Source: Promethearchaeota archaeon
Lineage (GTDB): Archaea > Asgardarchaeota > Lokiarchaeia > Sigyniarchaeales > SOKP01
Assembly (NCBI GenBank): GCA_019058365.1
Contig: JAHPZE010000003.1
Coordinates: forward strand, 62,001-126,000
Direction: 5' to 3'
DNA length: 64,000 nt
In this document: positions 45,895 through 55,249 of the stretch, piece after piece
Layout: every line of letters begins with the position of its first letter
Position numbering within the stretch: position 1 is the first letter of the stretch
Program-made: the position numbers and the translations under genes
The notes under the pieces: generated by a model
Databases searched by the model: none
What the model was told of the DNA's origin: nothing
The model's input: the letters and a program-made list of their open reading frames with translations, nothing else

Positions 45895-46641
45895 ATGAAT
45901 GAAATAATAAAGTTCAAGAGAAATCCTGCAGTTCAATGCTGGATAAAACATCTTTTAGAGGGGCAATATGATGAAACCGAGAAATTCTTCTATACAATTT
46001 TTGGGCATGTTAAACGTATTCGTATAATTGCCACAATTATTGAAAAAAGAGAGAATTTAATAGAATTAAATGAAGCAGACATGGGAATAGAAGAGAAAAT
46101 GGATTCAAATACAAGATTTGATTTTGATTTAGATGATAGCACGGGAATGATCAGGGCAATTATTAGGAATGTAAATCCAGACAAGTTCACAACTTTTAAT
46201 AAAGGTGATATTGTGGAAGTGTCGGGCCGCGTAAGTAAATTTAAAGATTTTATATCTTTATGGATAGAAATTCTAAGAAAAGTGGAAGAACCTAATCTTA
46301 TTTTGCTAAGAAATGCTGAAATAATTAATAGAATAACGCATGGAGAAATTCAAGAGATACCAGAATTTTCTAATGTAAGCGATAATATTGAAGAGTTTTC
46401 AGATGAATTAGATGTTACGACCTTATTTGAAAGTGAAAATGATTCTGGTAAGCACGACGCGATAAAGGAAAAAATTTATTTAAAAGTTGAAGAGTATTCT
46501 ACAAGAGGAAATGGAATAAATTTTGAAAAATTACAGCAAGAAGTTGGAATTCCTGATAGTGATTTGAGAATCTATCTTAATGACTTAATTTTAGAATCAC
46601 GTATTTACGAATCTGACAATGATAATTTTGAAGCATTTTAA
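45895..46641 (+). CDS. RPA32-like OB-fold plus winged-helix protein
   Basis: A 248-aa single-stranded DNA-binding protein. Residues 30-125 form an OB fold (FGHVKRIRIIATIIEKREN, then FDLDDSTGMIRAIIRN, then KGDIVEVSGRVSKFKDFISLWIEIL). The last 65 residues (KIYLKVEEYSTRGNGINFEKLQQEVG and LRIYLNDLILESRIYES) form a winged helix. OB followed by a winged helix is the layout of eukaryotic RPA2. Other RPA subunits are not in this window. It opens the plus-strand run leading to the translation genes. Confidence 0.82.
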   Translation: MNEIIKFKRNPAVQCWIKHLLEGQYDETEKFFYTIFGHVKRIRIIATIIEKRENLIELNEADMGIEEKMDSNTRFDFDLDDSTGMIRAIIRNVNPDKFTTFNKGDIVEVSGRVSKFKDFISLWIEILRKVEEPNLILLRNAEIINRITHGEIQEIPEFSNVSDNIEEFSDELDVTTLFESENDSGKHDAIKEKIYLKVEEYSTRGNGINFEKLQQEVGIPDSDLRIYLNDLILESRIYESDNDNFEAF

Positions 46642-46742
46642 TTTAAACCTCTACATCTAATTTTTTCACTTATAATGGAAAATTATTTTTCTTATGGTTG
46701 ATTTCATAATATATATTAACTATTTAAATTAAGAATAGAATT

Positions 46743-47156
46743 ATGGATATAAATAACTACAACGAATTATTAGATAAGGCTTATGAAAAGATACCAGAAA
46801 ATGTGAAAAGATCCTCAAGATTTGAAATACCAAAAGTTGAACTTCGTATTGAAAGTAGGAATACATTTATTATCAATTTTAACAAAATAATTTATACTCT
46901 CAATAGAGATAAGAAACATTTTACTGGGATATTTTTAAAAAAAGCAGGGACGATGGGGGAGATTAGGGGACAACAATTATTTTTAAAAGGGCAATATAAG
47001 GAACAAGTACTAAATAAATTGATCGAAAATTATACGAAAACCTACGTTTTATGTAGCATTTGCAATAAACCAGATACTCAAATTCAAAGAGAAGGTAAAA
47101 AACTTTATCTAAAATGTACTGCTTGTGGAGCAAGAGAAGAAATTAAAGAAAAATAA
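46743..47156 (+). CDS. Translation initiation factor aIF2, beta subunit
   Basis: A 137-aa protein. The N-terminal and middle domains (VELRIESRNTFIINF and FLKKAGTMGEIRGQQLFLKGQY) are typical of aIF2-beta/eIF5. A C-terminal zinc ribbon (CSICNKPDTQI and CTACGAREEIKEK) closes the protein. With the alpha and gamma subunits it delivers initiator tRNA-Met to the small subunit, and that tRNA is encoded 1 kb upstream. It overlaps the following reading frame if an upstream start is used there. Confidence 0.95.
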   Translation: MDINNYNELLDKAYEKIPENVKRSSRFEIPKVELRIESRNTFIINFNKIIYTLNRDKKHFTGIFLKKAGTMGEIRGQQLFLKGQYKEQVLNKLIENYTKTYVLCSICNKPDTQIQREGKKLYLKCTACGAREEIKEK

Positions 47157-47181
47157 GGTAAAGATTGAAATTGCAAAATTA

Positions 47182-47478
47182 ATGATGGTATATCTAAAAG
47201 TTCATATTAGGGACGATTTTGAAACAATAGCATGTTGTGATGAAGAACTACTTAATCAAGTTTTTAAAGAAGGAAATTTAAGAATTGAAATTTCTAACCA
47301 ATTTTTTGGGGGTAGACTAATAAATCTCGAAGAAGCAATTTCTATTTTGAAAAGTGCATCATTTTTCAATATAGTAGGAGAAAAGATAATTAATAAAGCG
47401 ATTGATTGTAAGATTCTTCCTAAAGAAGGAGTTAGATTTATTAATGGAGTGCCTATGGCTTTAAAGATGATGTTTTAA
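47182..47478 (+). CDS. DUF424-family protein
   Basis: A small (98-aa) archaeal protein. MMVYLKVHIRDDFETIACCD and NLRIEISNQFFGGRLINLEEA match DUF424, which is usually encoded next to aIF2-beta. I chose the start at 47182, where homologues begin. A longer frame from 47125 would overlap the aIF2-beta gene. Its TAA overlaps the ATG of NMD3 (TAATG), so translation is coupled. Confidence 0.85.
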   Translation: MMVYLKVHIRDDFETIACCDEELLNQVFKEGNLRIEISNQFFGGRLINLEEAISILKSASFFNIVGEKIINKAIDCKILPKEGVRFINGVPMALKMMF

Positions 47479-48392
47479 TGCCTAATCGATTTTGTGCGAT
47501 ATGTGGAAAAAAATTAGTGCAAGATGATCCACATTTTGGAATGTGTCTCAAGTGTTTTTTAAAAGAACATCCATTATTTAAATTACCAGATCGTTTATCA
47601 ATTAATATCTGTCTTGATTGTGGGAGTTATTCGAAAAAGGATATATGGATTGAACCCTTAGATAACGAGTTATTTTCAATTATCAAAGAAGCGGTTCAAA
47701 AATTCCTATTAAAATCGTTTTTAAAAAAAAATAATATTGATTTTTCATTCGCTGTAAATGAAAATAGTTTTATTTTTTCATCGAAAGATTTATTAGTTTC
47801 ACTTGAAGTTGAAATTATCGGTGTTTTAAAAGAGGATTCAAATATAAAACACAAGCAAATAATATCAATAAATCTAAATCATATACTATGTAAAAATTGT
47901 TCTAATTTAAGAGGGGGAACTTACTTTATAGCAATTATTCAATTAAGAGTCAAAGATGAAGAACAATTTGGTTTAATAAAGGAAGTTTTAGACGAAGTAA
48001 ACGACTATGTAGAGAACCTTTTTGAAAAAAACCATAAACAATATATCTCAAAAATAGAAAATCAAAAATTTGGGGTAGATTTATATCTTAGTACAAATGA
48101 ATTAATGAATTACCTTATCAAGTTCTTAAAGTCAAAATATTTCTTTCTATTAAAAAGAACAAAAAAGTTAGTGGGAAGGGATACACAAAAAGGGAGAAAC
48201 CTTTATAGATTAAAAGCGTTAATAAAATTTTTACCGGTGAAGATCAAGGACATAGTTTTTATTGGAGATCAAAATTTTTCTGTAGAAAACATTACCAAAA
48301 ACAAAGTTATTCTCAGAGGTGAAAATGCCACTAAGTTGATAAAAGACTATACTTATTTCTTTAATGAAAAAATAATTAAAAAAAACCTATAG
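47478..48392 (+). CDS. NMD3-related protein
   Basis: A 304-aa homologue of eukaryotic NMD3, the adaptor of 60S export. The N-terminus holds the two Cys4 zinc motifs (FCAICGKKL with MCLKCFLKE, then ICLDCGSY and CKNCSNLRGG). The remainder contains the eIF5A-like and core domains (VNDYVENLFEKNH, VGRDTQKGRNLYRLKA). Archaea have no export, so a role in large-subunit maturation is assumed. Its stop overlaps the next gene by one base. Confidence 0.9.
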   Translation: MPNRFCAICGKKLVQDDPHFGMCLKCFLKEHPLFKLPDRLSINICLDCGSYSKKDIWIEPLDNELFSIIKEAVQKFLLKSFLKKNNIDFSFAVNENSFIFSSKDLLVSLEVEIIGVLKEDSNIKHKQIISINLNHILCKNCSNLRGGTYFIAIIQLRVKDEEQFGLIKEVLDEVNDYVENLFEKNHKQYISKIENQKFGVDLYLSTNELMNYLIKFLKSKYFFLLKRTKKLVGRDTQKGRNLYRLKALIKFLPVKIKDIVFIGDQNFSVENITKNKVILRGENATKLIKDYTYFFNEKIIKKNL

Positions 48393-49252
48393 TGGAAAAG
48401 CTTTTGGAAGAAAATAACAAGATTGCTGACGAAGAGTCTGAAGAATTGATAGAAAGTGAGAAAGATAAAAAGTTTGATTTGATAATAGATGAGTTACAAA
48501 AAAGAAAAATCGATATTAAACGAATAAAGAAGATAGATCAATCAAAAAAAAGAGCAACAATAGATTCGGTTTTTGATGAAAGAACTATTTTTACTTTGAA
48601 TAAATTATTAGTAAATGGCCCATTAGAAAGAATAGAAGGCACAATTTCAGCGGGAAAAGAAGCAAATGTGTATCTAGCATATGATTTAACTGGAAAAGAG
48701 GTCGCTATCAAAATCTATAAGATTGATAGTAATACTTCAAAATGGATGAGAAATTATATCATTGGTGATCCTAGATTCAAGAAGATCCCTCGTAATATTT
48801 CAAAGATTATATATTTATGGGCGAGTAAAGAATATAAAAATCTTAAACGAGCATATAAAGTAGGTTTAAGTGTTCCAAATCCTATATTTATTAAAAATAA
48901 TATCTTGATCATGGAATACATAGGATTTGAATCTATTCCTGCTCCAATTTTAAAAGATATTAAAACCCCTAAAAATATTTTTAACCTAATGAATGAGGTA
49001 TTAACATTTATAAAAGAATTATATCAAAAGGCTAATTTAGTTCATGGAGATCTTAGTGAATTTAATATCTTATATCATAATCAAAAACCCGTTGTAATTG
49101 ATATGTCTCAAGCTGTATCTATTTATCATCCAAAAGCAGAAGTATATTTAGCAAGAGATATAAGTAATATTTTTAAATATTTTGAGAAATTAGGAACAAA
49201 CACACCTAATCCTAAAGATTTTTATTATGAGGTTATAGATATAAATATATGA
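48392..49252 (+). CDS. RIO1-type serine/threonine kinase
   Basis: A 286-aa atypical kinase or ATPase. ISAGKEANVYLAYDLTGKEVAIKIYK is the P-loop with the catalytic Lys, LVHGDLSEFNIL the catalytic loop and VIDMSQAV the metal-binding segment, all of the RIO1 class. RIO1 acts in late 30S/40S maturation. A charged helical N-terminus precedes the domain. GTG at 48392 overlaps the NMD3 stop by one base (TAGTG). Confidence 0.94.
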   Translation: MEKLLEENNKIADEESEELIESEKDKKFDLIIDELQKRKIDIKRIKKIDQSKKRATIDSVFDERTIFTLNKLLVNGPLERIEGTISAGKEANVYLAYDLTGKEVAIKIYKIDSNTSKWMRNYIIGDPRFKKIPRNISKIIYLWASKEYKNLKRAYKVGLSVPNPIFIKNNILIMEYIGFESIPAPILKDIKTPKNIFNLMNEVLTFIKELYQKANLVHGDLSEFNILYHNQKPVVIDMSQAVSIYHPKAEVYLARDISNIFKYFEKLGTNTPNPKDFYYEVIDINI

Positions 49253-49295
49253 GAAATTGATAGAAACGAAAAATTATTAATAATGAAATTATGCC

Positions 49296-49853
49296 ATGAA
49301 AATTGGAAAAAATCGTATTGCTGTCCTGATTGGTAAAGATGGTAAAACAAAAATAGAGATTGAAGAGAAGTTAGGAGTTAAAATTAATTTAGATAGTAAA
49401 TTGGGAAATTGTGAGATTTTACCTCAACCAAAAAATCCAAATTATATGCCTTTAAATGTGTTTACAGCCCAGAAAGTTGTTAATGCAATCAATAGAGGTT
49501 TTAATCCAACCAAAGCTATGAAATTATTAGAAGAGAATTTTGACCTTGAGATCTTTAATTTATTGAAAATCATCGGAAAATCTGACAAAAGAATTACACG
49601 TGTAAAGGGAAGAGTAATCGGGAGAAATGGGGAAATGCGAAGGGGACTTGAAAAATTTGCTGAAAGCTTTATCTCTGTTTATGGAAAAACAATTTCTATT
49701 ATTGCAGATTATGATAATTTACAAATTGCTAGAAAAGCAGTAAGTATGTTAATTAATGGAATGCCTCATCATGTTGTTTTAAAATTTTTAGAAGATAAAT
49801 ACAATTTAAAGAAAAAAGAACAATTTAAACAGATGTATAAGCCTGAATTTTAA
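49296..49853 (+). CDS. KH-domain ribosome-biogenesis protein (Dim2/Pno1-like)
   Basis: A 185-aa protein with two KH motifs. NRIAVLIGKDGKTKIEIEEKLG is the first and KGRVIGRNGEMRRGLEKF the second. It is the archaeal partner of RIO1 in 16S 3'-end maturation (Dim2/Pno1). The order RIO1 then this KH protein is conserved in many archaea. It ends the plus-strand operon; the next gene is convergent. Confidence 0.92.
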   Translation: MKIGKNRIAVLIGKDGKTKIEIEEKLGVKINLDSKLGNCEILPQPKNPNYMPLNVFTAQKVVNAINRGFNPTKAMKLLEENFDLEIFNLLKIIGKSDKRITRVKGRVIGRNGEMRRGLEKFAESFISVYGKTISIIADYDNLQIARKAVSMLINGMPHHVVLKFLEDKYNLKKKEQFKQMYKPEF

Positions 49854-49856
49854 TGA

Positions 49857-50225
49857 TTACTTTAAAAGTGAATTATGATAAATTTTTGAGGCATTTTTCA
49901 CTAAATCCTTTCCATATATAACAGCATTTAATTCCTCTAACAAGGTATTTATATTTGAAATATTGTTAATGAAATATAATTCCTTAAATTCTTCCTTGTT
50001 AAAATTTTTGAGATGAACTTCGAAACTTTTAATTGAATACGTATTTGTACAATAAGATTTAAATATTGTAATGTAACGAGGAAAAATATTTCTCTCTCTT
50101 AAAAAGATCGCCCAACCATCAAAATAAAATTCGATACTAATATCAAAATAATTTTTCCATTTCTCAATTTTAGCTATAATTTCATTTATTTCTGTTTGAA
50201 TATCTGGTGAAAATTTATCATTCAT
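49857..50225 (-). CDS. Hypothetical protein
   Basis: A 122-aa protein that I do not recognise. From the Met at 50225 it reads MNDKFSPDIQTEINEIIAKI, then a beta-rich middle (ISIEFYFDGWAIFLRERN) and a helical C-terminus. A longer frame beginning 13 codons earlier would give a hydrophobic start, so I prefer the internal Met. It follows ftsZ on the same strand. Confidence 0.55.
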   Translation of the reverse strand: MNDKFSPDIQTEINEIIAKIEKWKNYFDISIEFYFDGWAIFLRERNIFPRYITIFKSYCTNTYSIKSFEVHLKNFNKEEFKELYFINNISNINTLLEELNAVIYGKDLVKNASKIYHNSLLK

Positions 50226-50272
50226 ATAGCAATGTCTAAAAAGGATTATAAAAAGGGGGATCAAAAAATTTC

Positions 50273-51391
50273 TTAATCAAAAGCAATTTCGCCTATGTTA
50301 AAAATATCGTCAGATAATCCTAGTTTTGAAGTCTTTTTAATGTTGGAATTATATGTAGCATTATTAACAGAATAACCGCTACCAAAAATCTGAGGAGACT
50401 TAATACCTGTTATTAAGAGCATAACTCTTAAAAGTCCATCATATTCATCTGAAACTCGAGCACCCCAAATTACCATTGAATCATTTACATCCATTTTTTC
50501 TGATATCTTCTTAGCTACTGAATTAGCCTCTGCTAATGTCATATCATTTCCTCCACAGATATGAATTAGAGCACCTTTAGCACCATCAATACTAACGTCT
50601 AATAAAGGAGTATTAAGTGCATCGTTAATAGCATCTTCAACTCGATGATCCTTCCCACTAGATTCACCAACACCTACAATAGCAACTCCTCCAGTGCTTA
50701 AAATAGTTCTTACATCAGCAAAATCCAAATTAATTAAAGATGGCAAAGAGATTGTTTCTGTTATACCTTTAACCATAGTAGCTAAAACTTCATCTGCCAC
50801 GCTGAAAGCTTCTATAATAGGTAGATTAGGAGCTATTTCTAGTAATCGATTGTTATCGATTACTACTAATGTGTCGACATAACGTTTCAATAGATTTAAA
50901 CCCATTTTTGCTTTATCAATCCGGCCTATTTCAGTATTAAAAGGTAATGTTACTACTCCAACTACAATTGCACCCTCCAATTTTGCGATTTCTGCAATAA
51001 TAGGAGCACTTCCAGTCCCTGTTCCTCCACCTTCTCCACATGTAATAAAAACTAAATTTGATTCTCTTAAAATTTTAGTTAGATCTTCACGAGATTCTTC
51101 AGCTGCGGCTCTACCTATCTCAGGGTTTCCTCCAGCACCAAGTCCTTTCGTTAAATTCTTCCCAATCAATATTTTTATATGAGATTCAATACTATCTAAA
51201 TGTTGGCAATCTGTATTTACACCTACACATTTAGCACCCCTTATACCTATTTTCATTAATCTATTAATTGTATTATTACCAGCTCCACCACATCCAATGA
51301 TTTTTATATTAGCATACCCAAAGTTCTCAATCTGAGGTCGAATTATTTCTCTTTCACGCGCGTTTTTTATGAATGATTCCATATTTATCAA
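50273..51391 (-). CDS. ftsZ: Cell division protein FtsZ
   Basis: A 372-aa tubulin-like GTPase. GCGGAGNNTINRLMK is the N-terminal loop, GEGGGTGTGSAPIIAEIAK the tubulin signature GGGTGTG, and LVVIDNNRLLEIAPNLP the T5 region. It polymerises at midcell with GTP. The C-terminal tail (GLSDDIFNIGEIAFD) is short and could bind membrane partners. A PLP decarboxylase lies about 100 bp upstream on the same strand. Confidence 0.96.
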   Translation of the reverse strand: MINMESFIKNAREREIIRPQIENFGYANIKIIGCGGAGNNTINRLMKIGIRGAKCVGVNTDCQHLDSIESHIKILIGKNLTKGLGAGGNPEIGRAAAEESREDLTKILRESNLVFITCGEGGGTGTGSAPIIAEIAKLEGAIVVGVVTLPFNTEIGRIDKAKMGLNLLKRYVDTLVVIDNNRLLEIAPNLPIIEAFSVADEVLATMVKGITETISLPSLINLDFADVRTILSTGGVAIVGVGESSGKDHRVEDAINDALNTPLLDVSIDGAKGALIHICGGNDMTLAEANSVAKKISEKMDVNDSMVIWGARVSDEYDGLLRVMLLITGIKSPQIFGSGYSVNNATYNSNIKKTSKLGLSDDIFNIGEIAFD

Positions 51392-51489
51392 ATTTTAATT
51401 TAATTTGTACAAAGAATTAATATGAAAAAATTAGAATTAATGTGATATCAGAATATTACATAATCAAACTGTTTAGAATTAAACATGAT

Positions 51490-52710
51490 TCAATTTAATG
51501 AAATATCTTTATCAAATTCAGAATCAAAAATTTGTCTAATATTAGTATCATTAATAAGAAGGATTTTTGGCAATGAATATGGAAATCTATTTGAAAATGT
51601 AAGACAATAAGCGCCTGTATTAGTAACAAGAACTTTTTCCCCTTGTAACAAATTTTCTGTAAAAAAGTAGTCTTTTGCTAATATGTCTTGATCCGTAGGA
51701 ATAATACCTGCAATTGATGTTTTATATTTATGTGGTTCATTAATCTGAGAGGCATTATAAAACCTTAAAGAACACCGTGCAAATTTTGGGCAAATGTGAT
51801 TACCTAAATTTAAAATTACCCATCTATCTTCACAAACTTTTACAATTTTTGAAATAAATAAACCAGCGTCTCCTATAAAATACCTTCCTGGTTCGAAATA
51901 AATATTTCTGTAATTCACTTCAAATTCCCTTAAAGCCCTTTTAATCTCCTTAGCGATATGTTTCAATTGATCTTGGGGCATAACAGTAGCTTCTGGAAAC
52001 CCACCTCCAAGATTTATATCTTTAATAACTATACCATGATCTGATAAAAATGTTAAGTTAGATGCTACAGCCCTAATATTTTTTCTAAATTGCCTAAAAT
52101 CATTCATTTGAGTACTAAAATGAGACAGAATGGATGTTATTTTTATATTTTGATAATCTTTAATTATGTTTTTGAATAGAGCTAATTTTCTTTCATTAAA
52201 TTTTATACCTAATTTACTAGCATATTTCTGTGAATTAACTCGAATACAAATAGATTGAATAATATCAAATTTCTTAGCGATAGAATTAATTTTTTTCAAA
52301 ACATCCAAATCATAAATTATTATTTCTTTTACATGGTTTTTGATACTTAATTCTATCAGTTCTTTTGATAAATAAGGCCCTCCAATAATGATCTTATTAG
52401 AAGAAAATCCAAGCTTAAGGGCTAACTTCAATTCCGGTAATCCTACAATTTCTGCCCCAATTCCCTCTGAAAGGACAATTTTGCAAATTTCTGAGAGAAA
52501 ATTAGCTTTGAATGAATAAAAACATTGGAAATTTTCAAATTCAGAGCTAAAAACATTAATAAAACTTTTTATATTTTCTCTAATTCTATTTTCCAAGAAT
52601 ATTAGCAATGGTGTTTTAAATCGCTTAACAATTTCATTAAAAGCCACTGAATCAATAAAAATACCATCATTACCATTAGTTAAAAATGGATTTCCGGAAA
52701 TATTTTTCAT
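51490..52710 (-). CDS. PLP fold-type III decarboxylase (LysA/ornithine-decarboxylase-like)
   Basis: A 406-aa alanine-racemase-fold enzyme. FQCFYSFKANFLSEICK contains the PLP lysine region. HFSTQMNDFRQF and INLGGGFPEA (the Gly-rich loop) bind the cofactor phosphate, and YFEPGRYFIGDAGLFISK follows. It decarboxylates a diamino acid such as meso-diaminopimelate, or carboxynorspermidine. No other lysine genes are adjacent. The gene follows a glycosyltransferase after 7 bp in the same direction. Confidence 0.9.
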   Translation of the reverse strand: MKNISGNPFLTNGNDGIFIDSVAFNEIVKRFKTPLLIFLENRIRENIKSFINVFSSEFENFQCFYSFKANFLSEICKIVLSEGIGAEIVGLPELKLALKLGFSSNKIIIGGPYLSKELIELSIKNHVKEIIIYDLDVLKKINSIAKKFDIIQSICIRVNSQKYASKLGIKFNERKLALFKNIIKDYQNIKITSILSHFSTQMNDFRQFRKNIRAVASNLTFLSDHGIVIKDINLGGGFPEATVMPQDQLKHIAKEIKRALREFEVNYRNIYFEPGRYFIGDAGLFISKIVKVCEDRWVILNLGNHICPKFARCSLRFYNASQINEPHKYKTSIAGIIPTDQDILAKDYFFTENLLQGEKVLVTNTGAYCLTFSNRFPYSLPKILLINDTNIRQIFDSEFDKDISLN

Positions 52711-52717
52711 AATCTAA

Positions 52718-54019
52718 TCACTTATAGTTATTTATTAAATTTTTATATGTAGAATGTGTTTCATTACTAATTAGATCCCATGTATATTTTTGGGATACTT
52801 TTAATTGTCCTGCTAAGCCAAATTTTTTTCTTAGTCTCTTATTTTTTAATAAGTTGATAACTTTTTGGGCGATATCTTCAGGGTTATCAAATTCAACTAA
52901 TAATCCATCGACATTTTCTCTAATTACTTCTGGAGTTGCTCCGATCCTAGCTCCAATGACAGGTTTTCCAGCAGACCAAGCCTCAAGAAAAGATATCCCA
53001 AATGCGTCGCTCCGACTAGGCATTAAGTAAATATCAGCTTCTTTAAATGCTGTCATTTTTTTTTTATCGAAATAACCAGTTAAATTATCGGGAGTGAAAT
53101 TAAGAATTCTAGCATTTTCAAGTTTATGTATTTTCGATAATTCTTGATTAAAAGCGAGCGTTGATGGCCCAATAAAAACAAAATAGACTTTTTTTATCTT
53201 ATTAATAATATAAGGTATTGATTTCAGAATAGATAATGCTCCTTTTTCATAATTTTTATAACCACAAAATAGAATTAGTTTGTATTTTTGTTCTCTTTTA
53301 ATAAAAAAATTATGCTTAAAATAATTAAATTCTAAGGGAGATTTATTAACACTTTTAAACTTTTCATAATCCACACCCATTGGAATAACTTGTATTTTTT
53401 CTGGTTGAATTTTACATTTTTCGATTAAGAATTTTTTCTCTAGATTTGTGCACGCAATTAATAAATCAAATTTTTTTAAAACCTCAATTATTCTTAAATC
53501 CATATATCGAGGATTGGAAAAATGAAAAAATGGAGTGCATATAACTGGTTTATTAATAGAAATTCCAATTATTAAACTTATGATACAGTTAAAGTATGGG
53601 AAAAAAGTAGTGTGAATTAAATCATAGTTTAAATCTGGTTTTTTTAATAAATTTTCTAATAAATCTCCTAAATAAGGTCCATTTGCAATAAAGGCTTTTA
53701 ATACTTCATCTTTTAATATAAGAGTATTTAGCGCGGGAATAGTTTTCAATTTATTTAAAATTTCATTTTGAGAGAGATTATAATTCACCTGAAATCGATT
53801 TATCTTCAAATTGTTAACTTTATCATAATATTTATTATCTTTAAAGAGCCTTTTTCCATTAGAATCTCTTAAAGCTTTAAAATCTATAGCGTTTGAAGTA
53901 TAAATATCTATGCTATATTTATATTTTGTTGTTAAGATCTCTGCCATTCGCTGAAAATAGAATTCAGCACCTGATATTGAAGGAAAATATCTTGTTGGAA
54001 GATATAAAATTTTATTCAA
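52718..54019 (-). CDS. GT4-family glycosyltransferase
   Basis: A 433-aa GT-B enzyme. ILYLPTRYFPSISGAEFYFQR is the N-terminal Rossmann start. FLIEKCKIQPEKIQVIPMGVDYEKF is the central linker, and ADIYLMPSRSDAFGISFLEAWSAGKPVIGARIGATPEVIREN carries the E-x7-E donor motif. It transfers a sugar from a nucleotide donor to a lipid, protein or glycan. The adjacent PLP decarboxylase on the same strand could be functionally linked. Confidence 0.93.
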   Translation of the reverse strand: MNKILYLPTRYFPSISGAEFYFQRMAEILTTKYKYSIDIYTSNAIDFKALRDSNGKRLFKDNKYYDKVNNLKINRFQVNYNLSQNEILNKLKTIPALNTLILKDEVLKAFIANGPYLGDLLENLLKKPDLNYDLIHTTFFPYFNCIISLIIGISINKPVICTPFFHFSNPRYMDLRIIEVLKKFDLLIACTNLEKKFLIEKCKIQPEKIQVIPMGVDYEKFKSVNKSPLEFNYFKHNFFIKREQKYKLILFCGYKNYEKGALSILKSIPYIINKIKKVYFVFIGPSTLAFNQELSKIHKLENARILNFTPDNLTGYFDKKKMTAFKEADIYLMPSRSDAFGISFLEAWSAGKPVIGARIGATPEVIRENVDGLLVEFDNPEDIAQKVINLLKNKRLRKKFGLAGQLKVSQKYTWDLISNETHSTYKNLINNYK

Positions 54020-54070
54020 TGAAAGAATGATCCTTTTTATTTATTAAATATAATAGGTATATATATACAA

Positions 54071-54463
54071 ATGTCAAAAGATTTATTATTTCAGGTTTTT
54101 AGAGAAGCCAAGAAAAAACAGATAATTGATGAAAAATTCATTTCTTTCTTAGATAACATTTTTCCTGATAAATCCACTAATGTTATTGATGTATTAAAAA
54201 GTGGGATTATACAATACACATATAAACCTTCCAATAGAATCGTTTGGACCGCTCAAGGTGAAAATCAAGAGCATTTAATTTACCCAAAATTGTTTTGTTC
54301 ATGTCAAGATTTCTACAAGAATGTCGTTATTAAAAAAAAGCGTTCATTTTGTAAGCACATATTAGCTCAAATAATTAGTGAAGCTTTAGATAAATTTAAA
54401 ACTGTTACTTTAGAGGATAACAAATTTAAAGAATTGGTTAGAGAATTAAAGCTTAAAATTTAA
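54071..54463 (+). CDS. SWIM zinc-finger protein
   Basis: A 130-aa protein whose middle reads PKLFCSCQDFYKNVVIKKKR, then SFCKHILAQII, the CxCx(n)CxH pattern of SWIM domains. The flanks are helical. SWIM domains bind DNA or proteins and occur in recombination mediators. It is convergent with the YkgJ-like gene, and nothing in the context names a partner. Confidence 0.75.
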   Translation: MSKDLLFQVFREAKKKQIIDEKFISFLDNIFPDKSTNVIDVLKSGIIQYTYKPSNRIVWTAQGENQEHLIYPKLFCSCQDFYKNVVIKKKRSFCKHILAQIISEALDKFKTVTLEDNKFKELVRELKLKI

Positions 54464-54476
54464 CAATTTCTTCAAC

Positions 54477-55073
54477 TTATTTAACAGAAATTTCTTCTCT
54501 CTCCCAACTTTGTAAGTATCTATTAAATTCTTCCAAACTTATCTGACGTGGTATTTCAATTTGCTTTTTTGCTTCTAATTTCCTTATTTTAAAAATTAAT
54601 TTCTTATTTTTTCGGTAAAATTTCTCTGCTTTTGGATATTCTTCTTTAAAAATTTCTTTCAATTTTTCAATATCTAAATTCTCTAATTCACAATATTTTT
54701 CAATAACAAAATTACATAGAGGATCTATCGATATCTCAAAATTAAAAGCATCTACGCGTTTCAATGCTAAAGGGTATGCTTGACAAGCTAAAGGTTTAGT
54801 ATCATGTACCGTACACCCATGTGATTTTAAATAATACGGGCATCCTTTATTTTCATTATCTAACTTTATTCGGTAAGTCAAAACCAATACCTTTTTATTT
54901 TTTATATCTGGAAACACTAAATCTTCGATAATTTTAAAATCAATATTGCGTTCCTTCGCAATCTCGATTAATCTATCTGCTTCATCTGGATATATTGGAA
55001 TTCTTTTTACATAATCACCAGGAACCTCATGACAACATGTACCGCACATTCTACATTCATATTTAATTGACAT
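54477..55073 (-). CDS. YkgJ-type Cys-cluster protein
   Basis: A 198-aa protein of the YkgJ family (PF03692). CRMCGTCCHEVPGDY opens it, and CPYYLKSHGCTVHDTKPLACQAYPLAL follows, so the eight-Cys arrangement that binds zinc or an iron-sulfur cluster is complete. The remainder is helical and basic (KAEKFYRKNKKLIFKIRKLEAKK). The family function is unknown. Confidence 0.88.
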   Translation of the reverse strand: MSIKYECRMCGTCCHEVPGDYVKRIPIYPDEADRLIEIAKERNIDFKIIEDLVFPDIKNKKVLVLTYRIKLDNENKGCPYYLKSHGCTVHDTKPLACQAYPLALKRVDAFNFEISIDPLCNFVIEKYCELENLDIEKLKEIFKEEYPKAEKFYRKNKKLIFKIRKLEAKKQIEIPRQISLEEFNRYLQSWEREEISVK

Positions 55074-55249
55074 CTTCTAAATTGATATTTTTTAACTATA
55101 ATTATAAGAGTTATATCTAAAATTAATTTTCAGTAATATGATTATATTACTTTTACAATAAATCTTGTGTCTACTAGGATAATACATCGTTTTTAAATTG
55201 ATAAAATCACCCTATTATTAGGGATGTATTTAATAAAAGGGAAAAAGTT

